In this document: positions 8,078 to 15,690 of the stretch, in pieces
Layout of the letters: every line of letters starts with the position of its first letter
Position numbering within the stretch: the first letter of the stretch is position 1
Virus record (IMG/VR): IMGVR_UViG_3300009285_004777
Coordinates: 1-29,843 of that record
Reading direction: 5' to 3' (one strand)
From: a virus
DNA: 29,843 nt
Made by a program: the position numbers and the translations under genes
Notes under the pieces: generated by a model
Seen by the model: the letters and a program-made list of their open reading frames with translations, nothing else
What the model was told of the DNA's origin: nothing
Database searches by the model: none

Positions 8078-10428
8078 TGTCAAAATTAAAAACTGGTGTA
8101 AAGATTGAAGGAACTACAAGAAGTTATGGGCAGCACATTATTATGGATGGAAGTAGAGCTTCTACTGTATCGTCTAATGTTTCTCATATTCCCACTGTTA
8201 TAGAACAAGACATTCCTGTTCAGGTAAGTAGAATAAAAAATATAGTTAATGATTTAACATCTTTTGGAAGTCCTAAGACTTTAGACAAAACAGCTATAGC
8301 TTTAGCTGCTGCAATTTCTAAAAATAAGGCATTTGTTCAGATAGAAGATACAACTTCTAAGAAAAATACTTTAGATGATTCTTTGCTGTCGGTTTTAGGT
8401 GATTTTGTAGAAATATCTGAACAAACGTCTGGGCAAGCTATTGTTCTTGGAAGCAAGGTTAATAATAACGAAGAAGTAAAAAAGGCATTATTAGAGTCTC
8501 AAAAGATCGATAATGTTACTACTGTAAAATCAAAAGAATCTCAATCTGTTGAATTTAACACATTAAAGCAGCCTAAAATGTCTGCTGGTTTAGTATATAA
8601 CTTTTTTTCTGGTTCTGAAGGAGACTTTGAAACTCAAGAAGATGTTAAGCAAGATCCTCTTTTTGCTAATCGTCACTATAATGTTCCTCGATATGTTGAA
8701 TTAAAATGGGAACCTGCTGTTATATCAGATCCTTTATCAGGTGAAGAGCGTCTTCCTGAATTAACGTTATTAAGAAGAAACTTATTTCACACCAAACGAG
8801 GCGTAATGACAGATGGCAGAGCCAGTTTCAAGTTCGATCCAGCTAAAAAACTTAAAAATTTTTCTACAATTAAAAAAGACGGAATTCCTAGCGAAATAAT
8901 AGATGTTCACGCGCCAGAAGTGGGAATAGAAAATACAGAAAATTTTAAAATGTTTAGAAATGCGATATTTTCTATTGTAAATACAAGAAAATCATCTAGT
9001 AATATTAATAAAATACCAATAAAAGAAAATAATGGAAATACAATACTGTATTCTAAAGAAAATGTTGCTAATAGAATTAATGTAAATTTTAGTAATTTTG
9101 GATTATCAAAAATATTAAATGCTCAAATTTCAGCAGACAATTCTTCGAATGATGATTTTTCATTAATAACTCACGATATGGCTAATTTAAAAATTGCTCA
9201 ATTGGAGCGTGTTGGATTTCCATCTATACCTGAACTTTTGGGCATAGATTATGTTGGATATATTGTTGATAAAGAGCGATTAATGACTCAAACTGGTACT
9301 TGGCTCAAAGTTCATGAATATAGATTTGTTGGTTCAGAAGCTAGTTTATTTAGAGACACCAGAATTATTTACGGACAAACTTATCGCTATAGAATTCGTT
9401 CTGTAGCTAAGGTTACTTTAGGGTTTAAAAAGAAAACTGTAGAAGATTTTGATTTAGCTCGTAGTTTGGATAAAGTTCGAAAAGATTTGCTTGTTCAAGA
9501 TTTTCAAAAAAATATTAAAAAAATAGCCACAGAAAGCGGAAATGTTGCTACAGGGATTAAACCAAAAATTTCTTCTGGTAAAGCCTCTACAAAAATTAAT
9601 ATTGGCGATGCTGTAGTAGAAATAAATGACGGTAATACTAAAATATCTTCCAATAATTCTACTAAGGTAAAAAATTTGGATGACATAGAAAGACAAAAGC
9701 TTTCTAAAATGTCTAACAATAATGTTCTTAACGGAACGGTATCTAAAACTGAACTTGCTGAATTTTTAAATAAAGCAATATCTCAGTTTTTTGTTGAAAG
9801 CATAGAGTATAAATCATTTTATTTTGAAAGTGAAAATGGAAGTCCTTGGCAATATGTTCATATTGAAGAAAACGTTCCACCGCCAGCTCCTACTGTTATT
9901 CATGTAGTTGCTAGTAGTAGAAAAAAATCTATTACGGTTATGTGGTTGCTTCCATCTAATGCACAACGTGATATTAGGTTTGTTAAATTATACAGAAGAA
10001 AAAAAGTTGGAGAATTTTGGTCTTTTCTTGGACAATTTGAAGGGTCTGAAACGTTTTTTGTAGATCAAGATGTAAATTTCGAAGACAAATATATTTATGC
10101 ATTGTCATGTGTTGATGTTCATGGAATAGAATCATTTTTGTCTATTCAAATTCAAGCAGAGTTGAATTCTAGATTTGAAATAGAAAAAAAAGAAAGACCT
10201 CTTATTTGGATTAGTGGAGGTGGATTAGCCACAAAAGACATCAATAAGACAATTAAGAAATTTAAAAACACTAAAGACGTGTTTGTCGCTAAACAAAATG
10301 TTGTTGTAAAGCCATCATTAGTATTTAATGATACAGAAAAAGACTTTATAATAAGAATTACTTCTTTAGACACTCACGAGAAAAAAGAATTTAAAATTTC
10401 TGCAAGAAATGTTAATGTTAAAAAATAA
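8077..10428 (+). CDS. Large virion protein with FN3-like C-terminal domain (783 aa)
   Basis: The start ATG shares one base with the previous stop (TAATG), with CAGGAG upstream, so translation is probably coupled. The 783-residue product has an Asn/Ser/Lys-rich N-terminal half, a central RYVELKWEP...LTLLRRNLF strand pair, and a YRYRIRSVAKV strand near residue 450. The most regular FN3-like domain is at about 605-700 (PPAPTVIHVV, SITVMWLLPS, FVKLYRRKK, KYIYALSCVDVHGIES). The modules resemble those of the two preceding genes, so the three probably arose together and act in one assembly (baseplate or tail). No enzyme motif is seen. The role is inferred. Confidence 0.7.
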   Translation: MSKLKTGVKIEGTTRSYGQHIIMDGSRASTVSSNVSHIPTVIEQDIPVQVSRIKNIVNDLTSFGSPKTLDKTAIALAAAISKNKAFVQIEDTTSKKNTLDDSLLSVLGDFVEISEQTSGQAIVLGSKVNNNEEVKKALLESQKIDNVTTVKSKESQSVEFNTLKQPKMSAGLVYNFFSGSEGDFETQEDVKQDPLFANRHYNVPRYVELKWEPAVISDPLSGEERLPELTLLRRNLFHTKRGVMTDGRASFKFDPAKKLKNFSTIKKDGIPSEIIDVHAPEVGIENTENFKMFRNAIFSIVNTRKSSSNINKIPIKENNGNTILYSKENVANRINVNFSNFGLSKILNAQISADNSSNDDFSLITHDMANLKIAQLERVGFPSIPELLGIDYVGYIVDKERLMTQTGTWLKVHEYRFVGSEASLFRDTRIIYGQTYRYRIRSVAKVTLGFKKKTVEDFDLARSLDKVRKDLLVQDFQKNIKKIATESGNVATGIKPKISSGKASTKINIGDAVVEINDGNTKISSNNSTKVKNLDDIERQKLSKMSNNNVLNGTVSKTELAEFLNKAISQFFVESIEYKSFYFESENGSPWQYVHIEENVPPPAPTVIHVVASSRKKSITVMWLLPSNAQRDIRFVKLYRRKKVGEFWSFLGQFEGSETFFVDQDVNFEDKYIYALSCVDVHGIESFLSIQIQAELNSRFEIEKKERPLIWISGGGLATKDINKTIKKFKNTKDVFVAKQNVVVKPSLVFNDTEKDFIIRITSLDTHEKKEFKISARNVNVKK

Positions 10429-10443
10429 ACAAAATAAAATGAA

Positions 10444-10451
10444 GATAAATA
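10444..10451 (+). promoter_or_regulatory. Possible T4-late-type promoter box (GATAAATA)
   Basis: GATAAATA matches the T4 late promoter consensus TATAAATA at seven of eight positions. It lies in the short gene-free gap before the gene at 10479, with 27 bases between box and ATG, exactly the same distance as the identical box before the gene at 12704. In AT-rich DNA such 8-mers arise by chance, so the main support is the position and the repeated spacing. Whether this phage uses a gp55-like late sigma is not shown in the window. Confidence 0.35.
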
Positions 10452-10478
10452 TTTATAGAAAAAAAGGAAGTGTTGCTT

Positions 10479-11180
10479 ATGGGACTATTAGATAATTCTG
10501 GCGATATTTTAATTGATGCAGTTATTACTGACATTGGTAGAGAATTTTTAGCAAGAAATGATGGAAGTTTTGAAATAGTTCGTTTTGCTTTGGGCGATGA
10601 CGAAATTGATTATAAATTATTTAATCCTAATACGGGGTCTTTGCAACAAGACATAAATATTATAAATCAACCAATTTTTGAAGCAAACATTAATGAAAAA
10701 ATAGCATTGAAAAATAGGTTGATTTCTATTTCCAATCCAGATTTAAAATACCTTCCTAATTTTCAAGCAAGTGTCACGGCGATTACTTTAGGTGAACGTA
10801 CTGATGCTCAAGTTGGAAAGGCTTTTGAGTTTAAGCAGTCTACTCAGAAGGGAAGGACTGTTCCTTCTGAAATTGTTGATGGTTCTTTTATTGTTCAAAT
10901 TAATAATGATTTGTTATTTATTGAAAAACAAACTCCTGTAAATATTAGTCCATTTGGAACCTCTCAGTATGTAATACCAAGAACATCTATTGGTCCTAAT
11001 CAAGGATCTCAAATTACGTTTAATGTAGCTGTTCAGGCATTATCAAGTGATTTGTGGGATACTTTAGGGTCTGGTACAAAGGGCTCTAGAACTATTTCAA
11101 CTAAAGTTAAGTGCCAGGGTACTTTATCTGGTTTGTCTGCGGAGGTTTCTATTACAATCAACGAAGAATTTGTACGTTAA
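10479..11180 (+). CDS. Virion protein with the MGxLD...GREF docking module (233 aa)
   Basis: I choose the ATG at 10479 over the GTG at 10470 because AAGGAAG (10464-10470) is well placed for it and because the product then begins MGLLDNSG, matching the MGFLDKKE start of the gene at 455. Residues 1-45 carry the shared module: ILIDAVITDIGREFLARN, FALGDDEIDY. Similar short N-termini recur in virion proteins of large phages, as far as I recall, so this is probably a structural docking domain. The C-terminal part (about 150-233) is beta-rich (QGSQITFNVAVQAL, STKVKCQGTLSG, EVSITINEEFVR), suggesting a compact beta-sandwich. It is followed after 38 bases by another virion gene. The exact particle location is unknown. 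Confidence 0.7.
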   Translation: MGLLDNSGDILIDAVITDIGREFLARNDGSFEIVRFALGDDEIDYKLFNPNTGSLQQDINIINQPIFEANINEKIALKNRLISISNPDLKYLPNFQASVTAITLGERTDAQVGKAFEFKQSTQKGRTVPSEIVDGSFIVQINNDLLFIEKQTPVNISPFGTSQYVIPRTSIGPNQGSQITFNVAVQALSSDLWDTLGSGTKGSRTISTKVKCQGTLSGLSAEVSITINEEFVR

Positions 11181-11218
11181 TAAGCTAAAGCGATAATTAA
11201 TCTTAGGAGACAAACAAA

Positions 11219-12235
11219 GTGTCATTTTCTGAATTAGACCAATCACAAGATATTAGCACTCAGTTATCTGTTATAAATGAAGTGATTCCATTAACAGGAA
11301 CATTTTTTTCTGGTGCTACTGCATTTAAAAAATCTTATATTAATATAACATCAGGTTCTGCAGCATCAGGTGGTTTTTTTGAAACCATTTATGATGGTTC
11401 GCCTACTTCAATTTCTGCATCTGCATTGATTGATTTAACATATGGACACTCTTCGGCTTCGTTGTTAGCTGGATATACTGAAACTTATTTGAATGCTGAA
11501 AAACAACGTGTATATAGAGAAATGGCTGGATTGCTATTAGGTAATCCGAATTCATTTTTCTCATTTAATAGTAACACTAAACATGAATTATTTTTCTTTT
11601 CTTTTAAAAGAAGGATTTTTAAAGATGAGGTTAAAAAAGGTAACACTAGTATAGAGCTGCAAGTGTCTGGTGTGGTTGCAGCTAATGATACGTTAACGCT
11701 ATCGGATGCTGGCGCTGCGTCTTCGTATGTTGTAGGCCCTTCTGGAGATGAAGCGGCACTGTATTCTGGCTCTACAGAGGTCGGGAAGATTTATTATAAT
11801 GCTGGTGTTGTTGCAATGATGACTGGCGTTTTTCTGTCGCCGACGACAAATGCATCGGTATATTGGTCTGGGTCGACTGCCGGGAGAATGAACTTAAATC
11901 AAACTCCAATATCTGCAACTATTGATAATGTTGTTGATGGATTAAGAAATAGAGTTAATGACATTCAGTTTCAAAATCAAACAAATATACATTCTACCAT
12001 CTATTTTTGTAGAGCTTTAAATAATCAATTTAATTATTCTACAAATCAAACATTTGTTGATAGTGATGGAAGAATTATTCCTACATCAGGAACTGACAAT
12101 CAAACTAGAACGTATCCAACTTCTGTAGCTTTAGCAGATTTGCAAAATAATATTTTGGCTGTGGCAAAGCTTTCAGAACCTGTCAAAAAGAGCCCGGATT
12201 CAGAATTAGTCTTCAGAGTTCGTTTGAGCTATTGA
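11219..12235 (+). CDS. Virion structural protein, paralogue A (338 aa)
   Basis: It starts at a GTG, supported by TAGGAGAC nine bases upstream and by the lack of a better in-frame ATG. The C-terminal half is paralogous to the gene at 12704. Both have LYSGS...G-x-I-F/Y-Y...GV, then F/Y-C/R-CRA...Q-x-N-x-STN-x-TF, and end with a V-x-L...N-x-x-x-VAKL-x-x-P-x-KK...L-x-FR-x-R-L/M signature. That terminal signature recurs in structural proteins of large myoviruses (family-level memory, not a search). The middle (11690-11880) is more GC-rich than the flanks and may be an acquired loop. The protein is Ser/Thr/Asn-rich with no enzyme motif; it is probably a tail or baseplate component. Confidence 0.7.
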   Translation: MSFSELDQSQDISTQLSVINEVIPLTGTFFSGATAFKKSYINITSGSAASGGFFETIYDGSPTSISASALIDLTYGHSSASLLAGYTETYLNAEKQRVYREMAGLLLGNPNSFFSFNSNTKHELFFFSFKRRIFKDEVKKGNTSIELQVSGVVAANDTLTLSDAGAASSYVVGPSGDEAALYSGSTEVGKIYYNAGVVAMMTGVFLSPTTNASVYWSGSTAGRMNLNQTPISATIDNVVDGLRNRVNDIQFQNQTNIHSTIYFCRALNNQFNYSTNQTFVDSDGRIIPTSGTDNQTRTYPTSVALADLQNNILAVAKLSEPVKKSPDSELVFRVRLSY

Positions 12236-12278
12236 TTTTTCTTGACCATTTCTAAATCTATGATACAAAGTCGTCATC

Positions 12279-12352
12279 GGCCCAATAATTCAACGGCAGA
12301 ATAAGCGACTTATAATCGCTCTACGGTGGTTCGACTCCTCCTTGGGCTACCA
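12279..12352 (+). tRNA. tRNA-Ile (anticodon UAU, decodes AUA)
   Basis: A 74-nt cloverleaf with an encoded CCA. The acceptor stem is GGCCCAA with TTGGGCT (G-U at 1-72), the D stem ATTC with GAAT around a GG-containing loop, the anticodon stem AGCGA with TCGCT enclosing CTTATAA, the anticodon TAT at 12311-12313, a 4-nt variable region, and a T loop TTCGACT closed by GGTGG with CCTCC. The T stem has a U-U mismatch at its centre. AUA codons are common in this AT-rich genome, so the tRNA would supplement a rare host species. It sits between two virion genes and is probably processed from their transcript. Confidence 0.9.
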
Positions 12353-12404
12353 AAAAGTGTCTTATTTTTTATGTCAACACATAATACAGTCGGAAAAGAC
12401 AATC

Positions 12405-12677
12405 ATGAAACTTCACGAAATTAAAAAAATTACATTTGCCTCTTCAGACAAGATAGAACATTTGTCAAAATATGTGGACAAAGTTTTAGAAATTCTAAAA
12501 CATCCTGAGGCTTTTGTAAGTGATAGAAGTACAATCTGGGATTTTAGCCCAGTATTTTCAGATAACAAACAAAAACAAAAGTGGTTGTCTGAAATGTCTG
12601 AAAAGTTCCAAATGCCCATTTCTACTAAAGATTATATTTGGGAAATTGCTGAAAATTTAAAAAATAGAGATAAATAG
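12405..12677 (+). CDS. Small unknown protein (90 aa)
   Basis: Starts at the ATG at 12405. A longer in-frame reading from 12342 is not credible because it would run through the 3' end of the tRNA. The product begins MKLHEIKKI, a start typical of small accessory proteins in T4-like phages, and is mostly helical and charged: LSKYVDKVLEILKHP, KQKQKWLSEMSEKF, IWEIAENLKN. There are no cysteines, membrane segments or recognised domain. The ribosome site is weak (GGAAAAG at a long distance). The stop overlaps the possible late promoter box of the next gene. The function is unknown. Confidence 0.6.
   Translation: MKLHEIKKITFASSDKIEHLSKYVDKVLEILKHPEAFVSDRSTIWDFSPVFSDNKQKQKWLSEMSEKFQMPISTKDYIWEIAENLKNRDK
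12669..12676 (+). promoter_or_regulatory. Possible T4-late-type promoter box (GATAAATA)
   Basis: The identical box to the one at 10444, again with 27 bases to the ATG of the following virion gene (12704). It overlaps the last codons of the small gene upstream. The repeated spacing is suggestive; the sequence alone is weak evidence in AT-rich DNA. Confidence 0.35.
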
Positions 12678-12703
12678 CTTTAAATTGATATTTAATAGCA
12701 GTC

Positions 12704-13567
12704 ATGACTTTTTATAAATTTACCGATTCAGATATTGTAGATACGTTTATCTACACAAATCCTTCTTATTCTGTTGAATCTAATGGTGACGTTGTTTCTG
12801 GAAGTGTTTATTTAGAGAGGCCATATCTTACTAGTTCTTTAAATGATAAAATCCGAATGGGGTTTTCTAGGCGCCTGGGAGGATTAGTAACAGGAAGTGG
12901 ACCTTTAACGTCTTCTATAGAATTAATTGATGTTGAAAAAGATGTTACAAATAACAATCTGTATTCAGTGTTGTCTCGTTCGTATGATTTTTATTCATCA
13001 TATTTAAATACTGCTTATTCTTTACAATCAACTCAATTGAGAGTGATCAATATACCGGAAATTTATTATGATAAAAATATTTTAACTGGTTCATTTACAG
13101 CTTCTGATATAGATAGCGAAGGAAATAGTAGAAATATTTATGACAATGGTCGTGGCGGCTTATATAGTGGTTCTTTAACAGGAACTTTGATGGGTCATAT
13201 TTTCTATTCTGAAGGTGTGGCTGTTTTAACGGCGTCTAATTTAACTGATTTTGGCGCTGCGTCGTCTACAAATTTTGATTGGAAAGTTTCTTTTAAAGGT
13301 GTGCATAAAATACCAGTTAAAATATTTAGATGTCGTGCTCCTGCCGGACAATTAAATGCTAGCACTAATCCAACTTTTTATAGTGTTCCTTCTGCAGGCG
13401 ATCATAAAAATGCACGAGTTCCTGTTTTTTCTCAGTCCTTTACGTATGTTACTACTATAGGTCTTTTTAATGAAAACTATCAACTTGTTGGAGTTGCTAA
13501 ATTAGCACAACCCATTAAAAAAGAATTACAACAAGATATTTTGTTTAGACTTCGAATGGATTTTTAA
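12704..13567 (+). CDS. Virion structural protein, paralogue B (287 aa)
   Basis: A paralogue of the gene at 11219. Shared features are a GLYSGS...MGHIFYSEGVAVLTAS segment (about residues 150-180), KIFRCRAPAGQLNASTNPTF (about 205-225), and a C-terminal YVTTIGLFN...LVGVAKLAQPIKK...LFRLRMDF. The N-terminal third (FTDSDIVDTFIYTNPSY) is not shared with paralogue A. The last motif is familiar from baseplate or tail proteins of large myoviruses. Its stop overlaps the ATG of the RuvC-like gene by one base (TAATG), so a structural gene is translationally coupled to a DNA-metabolism gene. The location in the particle is unknown. Confidence 0.7.
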   Translation: MTFYKFTDSDIVDTFIYTNPSYSVESNGDVVSGSVYLERPYLTSSLNDKIRMGFSRRLGGLVTGSGPLTSSIELIDVEKDVTNNNLYSVLSRSYDFYSSYLNTAYSLQSTQLRVINIPEIYYDKNILTGSFTASDIDSEGNSRNIYDNGRGGLYSGSLTGTLMGHIFYSEGVAVLTASNLTDFGAASSTNFDWKVSFKGVHKIPVKIFRCRAPAGQLNASTNPTFYSVPSAGDHKNARVPVFSQSFTYVTTIGLFNENYQLVGVAKLAQPIKKELQQDILFRLRMDF

Positions 13568-14100
13568 TGATTCTTGGTCTAGACATTAATACTGTTATTG
13601 TTGGATGGTGTTTGTTGAAAGATGATGGTAATTTTCACAACATTGGATTTGTGGATTTAAAAGATTATGCTGATTTATATGATAAAGCTGATAAACTTTT
13701 TGATTTTGTAGAAAACGAATTATCTCAATTAAAAAACTTGAAAATTTTCATAGAAGCTCCCTTGTCTAGAAGCAACAATCAAAATGTAGTAAATTTATTA
13801 CAAAGATGGAACGGGATGTGCTGTGAACTTCTTTATGGTCGTTTGTCTGTAAAGCCTGCATTAATTGAACACCGTACAGCTCGTAAAGCATTGTCAGTTT
13901 CTCCTCCTCGTGATATTAAGGGTCCTCAGGTCAAACAGTTCTTATTCAACAAAATTAAAGAACTTGGCAACATTCCAGAAAGAAATTGGTATTATAAAAA
14001 AACAGGACTTCCTAAAGAATTTTGTTACGATCAGGTAGATGCCTACATCACTGCTAAAGCAGGATTTTTGCTGAACATCTCACATGAATTTTCTCAATAA
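13567..14100 (+). CDS. RuvC-like Holliday-junction resolvase / RNase H-fold nuclease
   Basis: A 177-residue protein with the RuvC pattern of acidic residues: Asp6 in an N-terminal strand (ILGLDIN), Glu63 at the end of a strand (KIFIEAP), and Asp155/Asp158 at the start of the C-terminal helix (YDQVDAYITAKAG). In the RuvC family these residues bind two metal ions and cut branched DNA symmetrically. The length is close to bacterial RuvC (about 170 aa). As it lies directly before the primase and the SbcCD-like genes, it probably resolves recombination or replication branches before packaging, the job done by endonuclease VII in T4. The next gene overlaps its end by 17 bases. The fold is well supported, the exact substrate is inferred. 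Confidence 0.8.
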   Translation: MILGLDINTVIVGWCLLKDDGNFHNIGFVDLKDYADLYDKADKLFDFVENELSQLKNLKIFIEAPLSRSNNQNVVNLLQRWNGMCCELLYGRLSVKPALIEHRTARKALSVSPPRDIKGPQVKQFLFNKIKELGNIPERNWYYKKTGLPKEFCYDQVDAYITAKAGFLLNISHEFSQ

Positions 14101-15004
14101 ATTATCTTTTATTGAAAAATTTTTAGGTAAAAGTAAATACAGCTCAAATACACGCGAGGCTCTGTTTTACTGTCCTTATTGCAAACATCATAAACCTAAG
14201 TTGTCCATTAATTTGGAAACTGATAAATGGCAATGTTTCCCTTGTGGCAAGAAAGGTGGAAGCTTATCGTCGTTAATAAAAGATTTTGGTAATTCTTCTT
14301 TATCATCACAATATTTTTCAGATTTTGTATCATCTTCTGTAAAGACTAAGTCATTTAAACCTGATGACATTCCTTTTTCATTGCCATTGCCTTCTGACTT
14401 TAGTTCGTTAGTTGATTGCCGGAATTCTTTAGTTGGCATAAATACATGGAATTATTTAGTTAATTTTCGCGGCTTAACAGAAGAAGATATTTTATTTTAT
14501 AAAATTGGTTTAACTAATGAAGGAATTTTGCTTCCATCTTTTAATGCAAAAGGAGAAGTTAATTTTTATACGATACGTCATTCCAATGGAGCGTATTTTT
14601 CTCCTGTTATTCCAAAGGGATATAAAAATACAATTATTCCTAATGAACTTAATATAGACTGGGAAAAGCCTGTTAAAATCGTAGAAGGATTTTTCGATAT
14701 GGTTAAATCAGGTGGTAATTCCATTCCTTTGTTTGGCAGTCTTTTATCTAAGAATTCAAAAATCTTTACTTCTTTGGTTCATCACCAATCTGCAGTATAT
14801 ATGGCGTTAGACACTGACGCTAAAGAAAAGTCATTGTCTATTGCTAGAAAATTTTTGAAGTTTGGATTGGATGTTTTTTATGTTGATATACGACCATTTA
14901 AAGACCCTGGTTTAATGACAAAAGATCAATTCAATGATTGTCTGCGTTTAGCCAAGCCTGTCACTAAAATTGATTTGTTTTTGCACAATCTTTGCTCGTT
15001 TTAG
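14084..15004 (+). CDS. DNA primase (DnaG type: zinc ribbon plus TOPRIM)
   Basis: A 306-residue primase. The N-terminal zinc ribbon uses Cys30-x2-Cys33 and Cys51-x2-Cys54 (CPYC, CFPCGKKGG), as in the CHC2 domain that recognises template DNA. The TOPRIM catalytic core follows: Glu201 in VEGFFD, with Asp205, and the Asp243-x-Asp245 pair in ALDTDA, which bind the metals for RNA primer synthesis. At 306 residues it is shorter than bacterial DnaG (about 580) and has no helicase domain, similar to T4 gp61 (342 aa). It begins inside the end of the RuvC-like gene, which implies coupled translation, and ends with a TAG, unusual in this TAA-dominated window. Confidence 0.85.
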   Translation: MNFLNKLSFIEKFLGKSKYSSNTREALFYCPYCKHHKPKLSINLETDKWQCFPCGKKGGSLSSLIKDFGNSSLSSQYFSDFVSSSVKTKSFKPDDIPFSLPLPSDFSSLVDCRNSLVGINTWNYLVNFRGLTEEDILFYKIGLTNEGILLPSFNAKGEVNFYTIRHSNGAYFSPVIPKGYKNTIIPNELNIDWEKPVKIVEGFFDMVKSGGNSIPLFGSLLSKNSKIFTSLVHHQSAVYMALDTDAKEKSLSIARKFLKFGLDVFYVDIRPFKDPGLMTKDQFNDCLRLAKPVTKIDLFLHNLCSF

Positions 15005-15012
15005 GTGTTTTT

Positions 15013-15681
15013 ATGCTTAAAGTTGCCCATCTTGCTGATACTCAAATTCGTAATTATGAGCGTCATGATGAATTTAGAAAAAGCTATGAAGCATTGTATG
15101 AATCTCTGCGCAAAGAAAATCCTGATTTAATTATTTTTGCTGGAGACCTAGCGCACAATAAGACTAGAATTTCTCCTGAATTAGTGCAGTTGTGCTCAGA
15201 ATATTTAAGAAATTTGTCGAAAATTGCTAAACTAATCGTGATTCCTGGAAACCATGACGGAATTGTTAATTCAACTACTCGTCTTGATGCGCTAACTCCA
15301 ATTGTTAATGCATTAAATAATCCAAGAATATTCTATTATAAAAATTCTGGCGTTTATCCGTGGAATCATCAAATTGATATTGTTGTGTTTTCTTGCTTTG
15401 ACAATGAAAGTTGTTGGCCTACAGAAAAAGACATAGATAGAGAAAAAATTAATATAGGAATTTATCACGGATTTGTTCAAGGGGCGTTTCTTCAAAATGG
15501 AATGGTGGTATCACCACATGAATGTAAGCATTCTGCTAATAGTTTTTTAAAATTAGTTGATTATTTATTTCTTGGCGATATTCATCAGTGCCAGTCTGTT
15601 GGTGATGTAGAGTATAATTATACAGAAATTGATGAATGTGACTTGCAATCTTATCTCAACAATGGCTGGGAATTGTATTGA
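15013..15681 (+). CDS. SbcD/gp47-like phosphoesterase, N-terminal fragment of a fractured gene
   Basis: The start ATG at 15013 follows TAGGTG. The 222 residues cover the SbcD/Mre11 metallophosphoesterase core: HLADTQ (Asp9), AGDLAHN (Asp45, His48), GNHD (80-82 region), YHGFVQGA (His152) and LGDIH (Asp189, His191). The fold then breaks off: after Gln192 a 30-residue tail (Cys193 to Tyr222) unlike SbcD ends in TGA, while the expected next segment (GS-x-x-QQ-x-x-GES) lies more than 1 kb downstream at the start of the 16592 gene. In motif I the usual D-x-H is D-x-Q (Gln11), so one metal ligand may be missing. The piece should still carry most active-site residues and presumably associates with the downstream product. 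T4 gp47, the intact counterpart, is 339 aa. Confidence 0.8.
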   Translation: MLKVAHLADTQIRNYERHDEFRKSYEALYESLRKENPDLIIFAGDLAHNKTRISPELVQLCSEYLRNLSKIAKLIVIPGNHDGIVNSTTRLDALTPIVNALNNPRIFYYKNSGVYPWNHQIDIVVFSCFDNESCWPTEKDIDREKINIGIYHGFVQGAFLQNGMVVSPHECKHSANSFLKLVDYLFLGDIHQCQSVGDVEYNYTEIDECDLQSYLNNGWELY

Positions 15682-15690
15682 ACTTTTTGG

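Noticed and set aside
12342-12404. N-terminal extension of the 90-residue gene from a TTG at 12342
   Set aside because: It would read through the tRNA 3' end; the ATG at 12405 is the first sensible start.
15589-15681. Split-intein N-part at the end of the SbcD fragment
   Set aside because: It begins with Cys and has a plausible length, but lacks the block A pattern, and neither downstream gene begins or ends with an intein C-part (no HN before a nucleophile).
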